64,000 bases of DNA, from NCBI RefSeq assembly GCF_027579695.1, contig NC_083590.1, positions 14,368,656-14,432,655 on the forward strand, in the 5' to 3' direction. This DNA comes from Neoarius graeffei. Its lineage: Eukaryota; Chordata; Actinopteri; Siluriformes; Ariidae. The notes beneath the pieces were generated by a model. That model had not been told where the DNA came from, made no database searches, and worked only from the letters and a program-made list of their open reading frames with translations. Shown here piece by piece: positions 1 through 11,188 of the stretch (the stretch's first letter is position 1; the number at the start of each line of letters is the position of its first letter). The translations under genes were made by a program, and so were the position numbers.

Positions 1-313
1 CGGCGCGGACTTCCGCCTTGTATCACCTTTCATTAAAGAGTATAAAAGTATGAAAATACTGCAAGTACTGATGCAAATACTGCCCATTGTGTAGTTATGA
101 TTGTCTTTAGGCTTGCCATCCTTCCACTTGCAAGTGGTAAGTGATATGCGCTGGGATCACACACACAGCGGCTCAGTCCCGAATCACAGCTTGTGCACTT
201 CACTCGCGCGCTGTGTGAGCTGCGCAGGGCCGGAGTGCGCACCCTCCAGAGGGCACTCGTTGTTCAGGGCGGAGTGATTTGGAGCGCAGGATGCCTGCGA
301 AGCCGAGCGTATC

Positions 314-406
314 CGTGTATTGGTGTTGCTGTGTGCACGCAAATCGTGTATTGGTGTTGCTGTGTGCACGCAAATCGTGTATTGGTGTTGCTGTGTGCAC
401 ACTAAT
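314..406. repeat. 31-bp tandem repeat, three units
   Basis: Three head-to-tail copies of a 31-bp unit beginning cgtgtattggtgttgctgtg start at 314, 345 and 376; only the last shows differences near its end. The unit has no recognised coding meaning. The rest of 1-431 holds no gene I can support. Confidence 0.85.
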
Positions 407-431
407 CGTTTTAAAAACGTTAATCTGATGA

Positions 432-2515
432 TCAGCTGATACGGTCTAATGTAAACATGGGCTTAAGCAGTGAATGCTTGGCAGGATGAATCAGTTTGAA
501 AGACACCTCCCTTACTTTGTTTGTAAGGAAGTATCTGTATGGGAGGTTCCACACACTGCTCCAGTTCAGGTCACCAACAAGACCAGTCCAGTACTGAACC
601 ACAGAGGGGATAGTGGTGATATCTGCCTGGGATAATGCACGAATATTGCGATTGTTGTTCTTGGACGTGACAGAGAAGCATACATGACCCACTGAGGTCA
701 ATATGGGGTCCAGAGATGGTAAACAAACTGGTTTTTCAGCCCCTCTTGGAAGAGTTAGGACACCAGAGGGAATGACATCCATTACAATGGCAAACTCTTT
801 TGAGGTAACAGGAATACCAAATGTCTGGAGAAACTCGGAATAATTTAGCAGATTTCCATTATCATTGAGTAGCTGGGTTACCAGAATTATGTTGTTATTG
901 AACCAAGATTGAAAAAATAAGGATTTATTTTTATATTTAATGTGCTGATTATTCCAGATGAAGTATCTATGTGGGGAGAAGTTGTGTTTAGAAATTAATG
1001 ACCATGCCAAAAGCATTTATTTATGGAAATTAGACAGGATTAGGGGGAGTTTCTCTATTTTATAATCACATAAAAGTACATATTCAAGGCCTCCAATGGT
1101 AGAGAAAATGTACGTGGGTATAAAGTTCCATGTGGATGTGGGATTATGTAGAAACTATTTTATCCAATTAATTTTAAAGATATTATTAAGGGTAGTAAAA
1201 TCAAGAAAGTTTCGACCACCAGAATCATAAGTGTTCATAACAACAGACTTTTTCACATAATGTATCTTGTTTTCCCAAATAAAATTGAACAGTAACTTAT
1301 CAATGGCATTACAGAGCTGCTTGTCGACAGACAGTGGGGTAGCTGTACATGTAAGACGGGATAATGCGTCTGCCTTTGTCAGTAAAATTCGTCCTTTCAA
1401 GGATAAATCTCTCTGAAGCCATTGGTTAAGTTTTTTCCTTGTCTTATCGATAATTAAAGTTTTCAGAGCATCTATCTAACTGATTTCTCACAATGGTAAT
1501 CCTGAGATAACTGAGCTTGTCTTTGACTGGTATGTTGCAGATGTGGGGAGTGTCACAGTCTTTAAGAGGAACTAGCTCACATTTCTTCAGGTTTAAACAG
1601 AGTCCAGAAGCTGCAGAGAATAGATCGATTGTTTGGATCGCAATGGGAACTTGGGTAGCATCTTTTAAGAATAATGTTGTATCGTCTGCCAGCTGGCTAA
1701 TTATAATTTCTCTATCTGCAATGAAGATACCTTTTAATGGGGTATATTTATTACGGGTGGAAAGAAGTTGTGTGCATAGAATGAATAAATAGGGAGATGC
1801 GGGGCAGCCCTGCCGGATGCCCCGCTGTAATTCCAATCTCGGGGAAGTCCCATTTATTAGTCTGAAAGTGCTGTTGCCTTTGGAATACACAATTTAACAG
1901 CTTTACAAAAATATTCACCAACTCCAAATCGTTTGTTTGAAATATAAAGTTGTGTTCTGTAGTATCAAAGGCTTTATAAAAGTCCAGGAAGAAGATGAGA
2001 CTGTCATCAGGACACAAGAATGAATAATCAATTACGTCTAAAACAAGCCGAATATTGTTGGAAATATGTCTCCTTCTCATAAATCCAGACTGGGTCTCGT
2101 CAATAATTGGATCCAAGACCTTTTTAAGCCATTTAGCAAATATTGAAGCCAAGACTTTGTAGTCATTGTTCAGTAACGAAATTGGTTGCCAATTATCAAT
2201 AAGTAGGGGATCCTTTTGGGGTTTGGGGATTAAAGTAATCAGGCCTTGTGTCAGTGTCAGAGGTAGAGTTCCCTGTTCCATACTTTCTAACATTACCTGA
2301 AGTAGAAAGGGAGCTAGATCTTCTGTAAAGGTCTGATAAAATTCTGCAGAGGCGCCATCAACTCCAGGAGATTTGTTAGTTTTGAGATATTCAATCGCAC
2401 AGATGACTTCCTGTAAAGTTATAGTTTCATCGCACATTTATCTGTCATCTTCCATGATTTGAGCAACGTTGTTCAGAGTTTTTAAGAATGTAGTTGTTGA
2501 TGTATTTGGTTTTGT
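432..2515 (-). pseudogene. L1-type LINE ORF2 fragment, broken
   Basis: Reverse transcriptase-like protein of a non-LTR retrotransposon, read on the minus strand in several pieces. The piece from 2437 down to 1751 carries the NKSPGVDG and PISLLNNDYKVLA blocks and the FFLDFYKAFD palm motif. The piece at 1890-1444 carries RQGCPASPYLF and the catalytic LADDTT motif. Pieces at 1400-1155 and 1016-432 match the C-terminal part. Frame changes between pieces show it is dead. No endonuclease domain was found, so it is 5' truncated or broken upstream. A SINE interrupts it at 2528-2902, and L1 sequence seems to resume for about 35 bases after it. It is separate from the L1 at 53-58 kb, which differs strongly in sequence. 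Confidence 0.8.
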
Positions 2516-2527
2516 ACAAATTGCTAT

Positions 2528-2902
2528 GGGCGGCACGGTGGTGTAGTGGTTAGCGCTGTCGCCTCACAGCAAGAAGGTCCGGGTTCGAGCCCCGTGGCCG
2601 GCGAGGGCCTTTCTGTGTGGAGTTTGCATGTTCTCCCCGTGTCCGCGTGGGTTTCCTCCGGGTGCTCCGGTTTCCCCCACAGTCCAAAGACATGCAGGTT
2701 AGGTTAACTGGTGACTCTAAATTGACTGTAGGTGTGAAATGTGAGTGTAAATGGTTGTCTGTGTCTGTCAGCCCTGTGGTGACCTGGCGACTTGTCCAGG
2801 GTGTACCCCACCTTTCACCCGTAGTCAGCTGGGATAGGTTCTAGCTTGCCTGCAACCCTGTAGAACAGGATAAAGCAGCTAGAGATAATGAGATGAGATG
2901 AG
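2528..2902 (+). mobile_element. tRNA-headed SINE (DANA/Mermaid-like), full length
   Basis: The head contains pol III promoter boxes: an A-box-like tagtggttagcgctgtcgcc and the B box ggttcgagccc. The body is followed by a tail of GATGA-type repeats. The 12-bp target duplication acaaattgctat sits at 2516-2527 and 2903-2914, which fixes both ends. This is the only plus-strand copy of five in the window. It lies inside the L1 fragment and is therefore younger than it. Confidence 0.93.
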
Positions 2903-2940
2903 ACAAATTGCTATAGAAATTGGAGCAGAATTCTGGATGA

Positions 2941-5425
2941 GAGCCCTCTAACTCTAAGACCACTAACTGTTGCACTCTGAAGAATGGAGTCTTTTCCCAT
3001 CATAGTGGTCAGCTTTAACTTGACTGGCTCTGAACTTACTCCTATCATTTGACACACCTCTTGATCTACAAAGGTATTGCTACTCTGAGTATCAAGTAAG
3101 ACATATGCAAATGTCTCTGTTTCAGGAGTCTTTGTTGAAGAAATCTAGCTGGGCACTATCATAGATGTGCTCCCACCATCACTTCTGTCTACACAGCATG
3201 AAAGGGAAGAAGTGTTCTCCTCGACCTGCATAACCTTTGGAGCGCTATCTGCTGCTGGACCGTCTTCATGTAGTGCCATTGGATGATGTTTTTTACATAT
3301 TTTACAGGTAGCCATTTGTTTGCAGTCTTTTGAGTTATGCCCCCTTCTGAGGCAGCCAAAACAGAGGCTGTTGTCCAATATGAACTGTCTCTTATCCTCA
3401 TCAGGCTTACTGGCAAACATCTGGCATTTTTGGATGGAATGACCAAAATTTTTTCCACAGCATGTGCATTTGATTGGGTTTGAGGATGTATTTGATGCAT
3501 TTTTTCCATTAGAGCTGTTCTCTACGGCCCTATTTGTTGTTGGCCTATTGGAATTATCTGTTGCTTTTATGTCTGTGATAAATGTATTAGCCTGTGGACG
3601 CTTAACAACTCGAGATGACTTTTCTTCCACAGGTTTTAGAGCATTAAGTGATGTCATGGGGTTACAGGCAATTTCTGCTTCCTGTGCTATGAACTCAGCA
3701 AACTCTTTAAAGGTAGGATATTCTTCTCCTTGGCATAGTTGCTTTGTAACGTGACGATTCCAACAAGATGTAATCCAATCTGGAAGCTTTTGAAGCATTT
3801 TCTGATTTGCTTCACAATCATTCAGCACCTGCAATCCCTTCACATGTGGCATTGCATTGCTGCATGCTGACAAGAAGTCACTGAACTGTCTTAGCTTAAC
3901 TGAATCTCTGGAACCTATTTTTGGCCAGTTATTTAGTTTTTCTCTGAATGCACGCTGGATTACAAAGGGATGACCATAGCGAGCTCGCAGTGTCTCCCAG
4001 GCTTGGTCATAAGCTTCATCATCCTTTCTAAAGAAGGTTCCTTCTAATACAGATCGTGCCTCACCACCAATGTACCTTTGCAGATAAAATAATTTGTCTG
4101 CTGAGTTAGTGCATCGTCGCTCTATCAATCAATGTTTTAAAGCTTGTGCTCCACTCTAAGAAATTAAGTGGATCCCCTGAGAAAATGGAGGGCTCGGGAG
4201 CAGGAAGTCTAGTGAGAACCATTGAATCATGTAGGGCTTGTACGAACAGTGCTTCATTTTCGACAGTGTTTGTTTGTTCATCATTATTGTTGTATGCTTG
4301 CTCCCTCTTTATGTTCTTAGGTGGTACTAAAGAACCAGTAGTCACCTCTATGTGCGCCACTCTAACATTGTCGTGAGTTTCGCTACCTTCAGAGTACACT
4401 TAGTTTAGCAGCCATTATTTGCAGATCTCTCTGATTTTTCTAGTCTTTTAAGTTCTTGTCTTTGAGCAGCAACTGCATCCTCCATTTGTACTTCTGCTTC
4501 TTTTGCAGCTAACTGCGCAGCATACTCTACTCTTTTGGGGGTGATGCTCTGCCACTCTGATGAACAGCTTGACTTCTGGCTAGGGGCTGTATGTTCGATC
4601 ACTGAAGCCTCAAATATAGACTGTGCATACTCTGTCAAGCACCATATGAAGTCTAGCATTTTCTGCCTCATCATCAAACTCCTCTTGACCCACTTCACTC
4701 ATACGTACTTTCAATAGACCCATCAAATCTACTGTTACCTCTGTACAAGAATCAATCTTTCTTCTAATCTGAGGGGGAGGTGCTGATTGCAATCGTATAT
4801 CTTCATATGCATCTTTAACTTGCGTTTCAAGTCCCTCTACAGCAGGGGTCTTCAATCCTATCCGCAAAGGGCCAGTGTAGCTGCAGGCTTTCATTCCAAC
4901 CAAGCAGGAGCTACACCTGATTTCACTTGTTTAATCATTTCACCCTCGTCTCCAATCAACAATCAAGTGAGCCTCCAATTTGGCTGTAATGAAAGCCTGC
5001 AGCTACACCGGCCCTTTGCGGATAGGATTGAAGACCCCTGCTCTACAGCATCCATCATGTTGGCTAACTCATTTTCGGTGCACTCATTTTTAAGTTTATC
5101 ACATGCAGTTTTAACTTCTTTTTTCCAGCATTCATATAGCTTGATGAATTTGCTCTTCCTTTGACAGGTTTCTTGTTGCTTTAGTTCTAGCATTTGGGGG
5201 GTTAATTTTCTTTCCCTATCAGATTTTCTTTGCTCTACTGCTATTGAAGTGGTAGAGACAGGCTCCTGTCTTGCTACTTGAACTGTATAGTTATTTTAGC
5301 ATTAACTTCTATGCCAGATTCTAAATGTTCTGTGTCATCAGGTTGTGAAGACTCTGTATGTTCTTCAGATTTATCACCTTGTGACTTTTCCCCATGAACT
5401 GACATCTCAGAAATGTAATATATCT
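2941..5425 (-). pseudogene. BEL/Pao retrotransposon gag-protease region, decayed
   Basis: Minus-strand remains of a BEL/Pao LTR retrotransposon. The piece at 4399-4106 ends in a LPAPEPSIFSGDPLNFLEW stretch typical of the DUF1759 gag domain. The piece at 4128-3145 (327 codons) continues it in another frame and ends with cysteine knuckles (CTCCGKNFGHSIQKC; CFGCLRRGHNSKDC; CKICKKHH). Downstream, 3140-2941 encodes a protease-like DTQSNTFVDQ-like stretch in a further frame. Upstream pieces at 5193-4963 and 4903-4405 look like the charged, coiled N-terminal gag region. At least two frame breaks, a MITE (4843-5040) and a SINE (5437-5803) show it is inactive. Reverse transcriptase, integrase and clear LTRs were not seen. 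Confidence 0.75.
4843..5040. mobile_element. 198-bp hAT-type MITE in the BEL/Pao remnant
   Basis: A nearly palindromic element that begins caggggtcttcaatcctatc and ends with its reverse complement. It is flanked by a perfect 8-bp duplication, ctctacag (4835-4842 and 5041-5048). The 8-bp duplication and the CAGGGG end are typical of hAT. It has no coding capacity, and it interrupts the gag reading frame. Confidence 0.92.
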
Positions 5426-5436
5426 ATCACTATTAA

Positions 5437-5803
5437 ATCTCTCATCTCATTATCTCTAGCCACTTTATCCTGTTCTACAGGGTCGCAGGCAAGCTGGAGC
5501 CTATCCCAGCTGATTACGGGTGAAAGGCAGGGTACACCCTGGACAAGTCGCCAGGTCATCACAGGGCTGACACAGACAACCATTCACACTCTCATTCACA
5601 CCTACGGTCAATTTAGAGTCACCAGTTAACCTAACCTGCATGTCTTTGGACTGGGGGAAACCGGAGCACCCGGAGGAGACCCACGCGGACACGGGGAGAA
5701 CATGCAAACTCCACACAGAAAGGCCCTCGCCGGTCACGGGGCTCGAACCTGGACCTTCTTGCTGTGAGGCGACAGCGCTAACCACTACACCACCATGCCG
5801 CCC
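5437..5803 (-). mobile_element. tRNA-headed SINE, full length
   Basis: Same family as the 2528 copy but inverted: the tail is on the left and the tRNA-like head on the right, ending ccaccatgccgccc. The 11-bp target duplication atcactattaa lies at 5426-5436 and 5804-5814. It interrupts the upstream part of the BEL/Pao element. Confidence 0.92.
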
Positions 5804-5814
5804 ATCACTATTAA

Positions 5815-8761
5815 TAATGTGTAAATTTTTGTCAAACTCATATCTCTAATAATGTTGTAAGCATATATGTCACCTGAACGCAGGCACACACCAGACTAGA
5901 AATCCCAAGACACACACCACTACACAGAAGCAATCACATCAGATAAAAATTACAATGTTTTTCTTGTAAAATTCAGTCTTGCTACCATACAGGCTGAGAA
6001 AAGGGATAGTAAGCTACAGCAGTTGTTTGGCACAGCAAAACCTTAAAAACAGTGACAAATGCACAGCAGTCCCAATTAGTCAACAGTTGCAAAGCAATCC
6101 AATACAGTGGGGAAATATTCTGGCAAATACACAGCACTTCAAGCAGTGGAACAATGCCCACCAAAATACACAGGTAAATACGCAGCACTTCAAGCAGTGG
6201 AGCAATGCACACCAAATACACAGCAACCAAAACAAGTAAATGCACACATCAATACACAGCAATCTTAGTTAAGAAATGCAGGCAAATACACAGAAAGAAA
6301 AAAAAGATCAAACCAATAACACTCCACACGTATTCAATAACCCACTCAAGCCTGCCAACAAACTGTTTGCACTACCCCCAAACCCAGGCCCCGGCGAGTG
6401 AACACAGGACCCTAAAAGTAAAATAAAAAAAATAAAAATACAAATAAAAAAGGAAAAAAAATTTATATAAAAAAAGAATGTCCGTTCGGTTGGAACCGCT
6501 TCCGACCGAAAAAAAAAGGCCGCTCAGCGCGATGACGCTGCTCCCAAGACCCGGAACTCCCAATCCAGTCACCGCTGCCACCACAGTATCTGTCAGGAAT
6601 AAACAATCATCTGAATACTGCACAACACAAGGGTTAAACACACTCGCTCAGTAAACAGCTGAAATTCACCGTTCCTTTAATTTAATTAGAGTGCGCAGGA
6701 TAATCGTTCCTTTCGTCGTCTACACGTAGCGTCTCCTCCTCAGCAAGCCAACATGGGACAATCCCTTCCTGGTTGCGACAGAGCGAAAGATTTCGGCGTT
6801 GGCAGTTCTGGCGAGCGGGAATCCAGTACTGTCACGGTGGTCAGGGCCAAAGGAAAAGGCCCCGCGTTGCAGTTTAGTGAGCCATCTTATCCACGCGCTG
6901 ATTATAGCTTCAGCCAATCCGTAGCCCCGCACCAAAAGTGGCCATAAATGCTCACAGCTGCGGCTTATTATGCTGTGCAGCGTTCTCAGCGGAGACTCCA
7001 ATCACAGCGGCACCTATAACAAGCAGTTTCTCAACCTCCCCCCACCTTATCCCATTCGTCAGTCCTACTGCCACAAATAACATTAATATCAAGTCCAGTG
7101 TCATTCTCACTTTGCTCAGCCTTCATTAAATGGTAACAAACACAATCACAACAATACAATGCACTTAATACCATCACCCCCACGACATATACACTCAAAT
7201 CCCTTAATGTAGGTAATTTGCAAGCACTAGATAAATGCTCATTAAATCAAAATGCAACAATAATACAGGAACAACCATTAAGCTATCAATGTCTCTGGTT
7301 TTATCAACTGATAAAGTGGATAAATATGTCCACTCGAATTTACAAATGTCCATACATTTCAAATGATCTCAAACTTCAGTGCAGCATGGTCAAGCCTGTT
7401 ACCAATGTCCACTGTAGGCTACGCTGAAGAGCAGTCAGAAGGCCCTGGAGACAAGCCACGTACTGCTTAGCTTACTGTAGTGTAGAGGTGGGATGAAGAC
7501 AGTTGTGCTGCTTGCGAACATTGTTCTCTTTTGGCCGAATCGTGAAACTTCAAGGACTCGCTGAGATACGGTGGCGTGCGCTGGTCGTCTTCTGCAAACA
7601 TGGAAGGCAGCTGTCCGTTTGCTTGCTGAAGCCTCTGGCTGTTTAGAAAGCACATGATGAAAGTCACTATAGACCAACTCTGAAGCCGCAGTGTGGATGT
7701 AAGCCGGTTGTTTAGCTACGGTGAAGCCCACATCATTCTCTGATAGTAGACCAGTCTCTGAAAATGTCTCTTACATGTTGTTATTCTGGTCCACTTGTTA
7801 GCTTCAAACCGCAAGCTAGCTTTTTTTTACTTACTTAGCCACATTGGCAGTGCGTTGTCACTGTAGCTACATTGGTTTAATAAACGACCACGCTTCATAC
7901 TGATGCCTTTTTTGAAGATTTATTTTCTCTTTCACTGTCTCTGATAAACTGGAAACGTGAATAGTCAAAACCACCGTGACAACGTTAGCGCCATAAACCG
8001 AATGCAGAGTCCATCTTTCTTTGAAAAGTTATGAGTCCGTAACTGATTTACATCTCTGTTGGCACTCTTCCCATAATTCCCTGGTTAAGACCCCATATGC
8101 AAACAAACTCTTAATACAAAAAAAAAGAATATTCTTCAAATGGTACATGAGACAATACCTCATTTTTAAAGCACAAACTTGAAATCATTTTTAAACAAAG
8201 AATAAACACATGAATTCAACACATAATACTCTATCAACACCTATTAACACTGTAATATCTCTGTAATGTCCACACTGTCTCTGAGACAGTTACACAGGTC
8301 ATATGTTTTACTGTGGTAAACAGCAATGTGTCTTCATGGACCCTCTGGAACTCTGACTCCGACTTAGTTATAACCTTCCTCCATGCTGTGCACCCTATGC
8401 GCACAACAGCACTTACAACTCAAGATAAAAGCACTTTTATAGCGCTATAGAATAGCTACAGGTGGAACCACTTTCAGCGCTCAAACATTGCAATTGTGTC
8501 GCGCTTTTGTAGCAGTCAGATGTAGCGCTTTCATCACAGTAAATATAGCACTTCTGTAGTGTTTCTACTGCGCTTATGTAGCTATTTTATAGGACTTGTA
8601 TCTCACTTATGTAGCGCTTATATACTATTGTATATGGTATTTATACACTGAAAAATATCCTTTGGATTTACTTGATTTTAATGTGTACATCGGTCCCACG
8701 TGATCAGAATGTGGATGACTGACATAATTCATTGAGAAAAAGAAGGAAATTACTTGTTAAA
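5815..8761. other. Non-coding stretch, no gene supported
   Basis: No convincing gene. A roughly 45-bp segment (cagcacttcaagcagtggarcaatgc...) is repeated in tandem near 6135-6232. Short A-rich runs lie at 6296-6475. The stretch 8425-8640 repeats a short degenerate motif (see findings). Part of 5815-6000 probably belongs to the 5' end of the BEL/Pao element, but its LTR could not be delimited. The open frames here show no family motif. Confidence 0.5.
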
Positions 8762-8772
8762 CCAAAATAAAT

Positions 8773-9132
8773 CTCATCTCATTATCTCTAGCCGCTTTCT
8801 CCTTCTACAGGGTCACAGGCAAGCTGGAGCCTATCCCAGCTGACTACGGGCGAAGGGCGGGGTACACCCTGGACAAGTCGCCAGGTCATCACAGGGCTGA
8901 CACATAGACACAGACAACCATTCACACCTACGGTCAATTTAGAGTCACCAGTTAACCTAACCTGCATGTCTTTGGACTGTGGGGGAAACCGGAGCACCCA
9001 GAGGAAACCCACGCGGACATGGGGAGAACATGCAAACTCCGCACAGAAAGGCCCTCGCCGGCCCCGGGGCTCGAACCCAGGACCTTCTTGCTGTGAGGCG
9101 ACAGCGCTAACCACTACACCACCGTGCCGCCC
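8773..9132 (-). mobile_element. tRNA-headed SINE, full length
   Basis: Third copy of the DANA/Mermaid-like SINE, with the head at the right end. The B box reads ggctcgaaccc in reverse. The 11-bp target duplication ccaaaataaat lies at 8762-8772 and 9133-9143. Confidence 0.92.
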
Positions 9133-9143
9133 CCAAAATAAAT

Positions 9144-10348
9144 CATGTTAGAGTATTTAAAAGAATCAAGTTGATTTAACATTTATTTTTAAAAGCTACT
9201 GCAATACCAAATAATTGAGTAATGTTAAAGTGATTTCATGATGTTCAGGATACCAGACTTTTAAATGTAACTTTAATTTTATTTATTAATGCTATTATTT
9301 AAAGGCATTATGTCACCTAAAAGTAATTTTATTATGTCCTTACAACCCAAGTTAGTTCTCTAAATTTAACTTGACTTGTTAAAGCCAGCCAAATGCACTG
9401 TAGACATCAGTTTTGTTTTTAAGTGTGTGCAAATACAAAAATCGAATATAAAAAACAGACTGCATTGACAAAAAACAAAGATTCAGAGTTCTGTATTCAA
9501 CTTTGACTGTACTGATCCTTAAAACTTTGCAGATTACACACTTTTCCTGAACAGAAGGACTCTGTGTAACAGTGTGCATTTTGTATAGACTACATTTACT
9601 CTAGTATTTATAACTACACAAAGATGTTTTTATTTTAACACACCATGCATGTACATACAGTATTTTCTTCTTTTTCTTCTGGGTGCCTCTGGAGCTTCCT
9701 GCCCCCCTCCTTCTACCCCCCTCTAATATTTCCTTTTTCCTTATTCATATTGCCCCGCCCCCTTCACCTCTTCCCTGTCTCTGGGGAAGAGGTGTGTTTT
9801 CTGTCTGAGTCACTTTTCTTCATCTTATAACTGTCTCCTTTCTGTACTGCCATCCACTACTTTTATAACTATCATTCTGTATATTATTTCTTTTTTTACA
9901 CCCCCTTAATGTATTGTAGTGATATCTTGTCTGTTTTCATGTATTTTGTTGTTCCTTCATCTTCTCTTTTTAACTGGAGGTGGCGGTGCCTCACCTGCCA
10001 TCTCCCCGGTACCTTTCTCCATTTTTTAATATGAAAGCAATGCATGCATTGCACCTGCGTCCCTCGTCACTGTCTGTGCACGTGAGTGCGGTGTCATGGC
10101 AACAACAAAAAGTTGACAACAACCAGTCAGTTGTGAGGAGTGTGTGTGTGTGGTTTTGTTCTACAGTCTATAGTGGCGACGGTGGTGTGCTGAAATGTCA
10201 AGTAATATTCGTTTGGCTGCCTGGGTGGCCCGGGGAGAGTGACATCCCCCTCAGCAAGCATTGATTATGTGGGACACGTTCTGAATTTGCAGGACGCATA
10301 AATTCGGCTTCAAATGCTGTACGCGCACGCGCTATGCGGGACAGGTGG
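9144..10348. other. Non-coding stretch, no gene supported
   Basis: No gene-like frame. The part from 9640 to 9900 is rich in pyrimidines. The stretch near 10240-10355 ends in gacaggtggtcaccctat, which resembles the terminus of a common fish DNA transposon, but the partner end was not found. Confidence 0.4.
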
Positions 10349-10936
10349 TCACCCTATCTGGGTTTGGCGAAGGAATACATTCTGTTGTGCAGCCAGTCCG
10401 CATTTCATCCTCCGAATCCTGTCTTCTCTTGTTTGCCCTCGCAAACTAGCATACTCTTTGTGGCGGGTTTCGTAGTGACGACGCAGATTATGTTCTTTGA
10501 AAACCGACACACTTTCTTTACATACAAGACAAACTGCACGGTCCTTACACTGAACGAAAAAATAATCGGTGGTCCACTGTTCTTTAAAGACTCTGCACTC
10601 TCTGCCAGCTTTTCGCTGACCGCTAGCCATTTAGCTGTCCTGAACACTGACAGTTCTCTGCGCATGTGCTTCCTGTCACTGCTTGATCGCGAGCATATGA
10701 CAAAAATTCGGAAAATATGAATAGTTCATTTTATAACTAAATATCAATTTTAAATGATAAAATCAACAAAATACAAGATGCAGACATATTATTTGCCAAA
10801 AAGCAATTTAAAAAAATAGGCCTTGACCACTTTTGGGGATTGCCTCATAGGGCCGGTTCAAGTGGTGGGGGGCAGAGGGGCTGGGGGGCCGGTCAAAGGG
10901 GGATGGCGGGCCGGAGTCGGCCCGCAGTTTGATGAC
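10349..10936 (-). pseudogene. hAT transposase N-terminus (BED finger), truncated
   Basis: The 93-codon minus-strand frame from 10630 has a BED-type zinc finger. It starts with the ECRVFKEQWTTDYFFVQ block, then the Cys pair CLVC and the His pair HYETRH. Related proteins are hAT transposases of the Charlie/GTF2IRD2-like group. The core transposase is missing: similarity stops near 10349. The right side has the GC-rich non-coding end, finishing gtttgatgacccc at about 10936, which looks like a degraded hAT terminus (CAGGGGTCATCAAAC in reverse). The hAT at 33945 encodes a closely related N-terminus. Confidence 0.75.
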
Positions 10937-11010
10937 CCCATAAAGGAAACTTCTACATGCAAATATAGTATTTATCATTCTGCCTGAACATTTCTGTACA
11001 TGATTATATA

Positions 11011-11186
11011 CAGTGGAAACTCCGTAATGAAATACCGAATATAACACACTTTTTTCTCCTCCGGTCCCAGTGAAATCAATTTGCTTTGTTTTGTATTGTT
11101 TACTGACTGCTGGTTTATAAAAAAAAAATGCCTGATATAACAAAGTTCCCTGGTCCCAAGGACTTCGATATAAAGAGTTTCCACTG
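11011..11186. mobile_element. 176-bp TA-flanked MITE (Tc1/mariner/pogo type)
   Basis: It starts cagtggaaactc and ends with the exact reverse complement gagtttccactg. It is flanked by the dinucleotide TA at 11009-11010 and 11187-11188. It is non-coding. The TA duplication and CAGTG ends fit the Tc1/mariner/pogo superfamily. Confidence 0.85.
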
Positions 11187-11188
11187 TA

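Noticed and set aside
2528..2600. tRNA gene
   Set aside because: A and B boxes are present, but the head is fused to a SINE body with tail and target duplication, and the same head recurs in other copies. The same applies to 20776-20850.
7435..7731. 98-codon minus frame
   Set aside because: No motif, no splice or homology clue, and the overlapping frame 7467-7667 is equally plausible. Left as non-coding.
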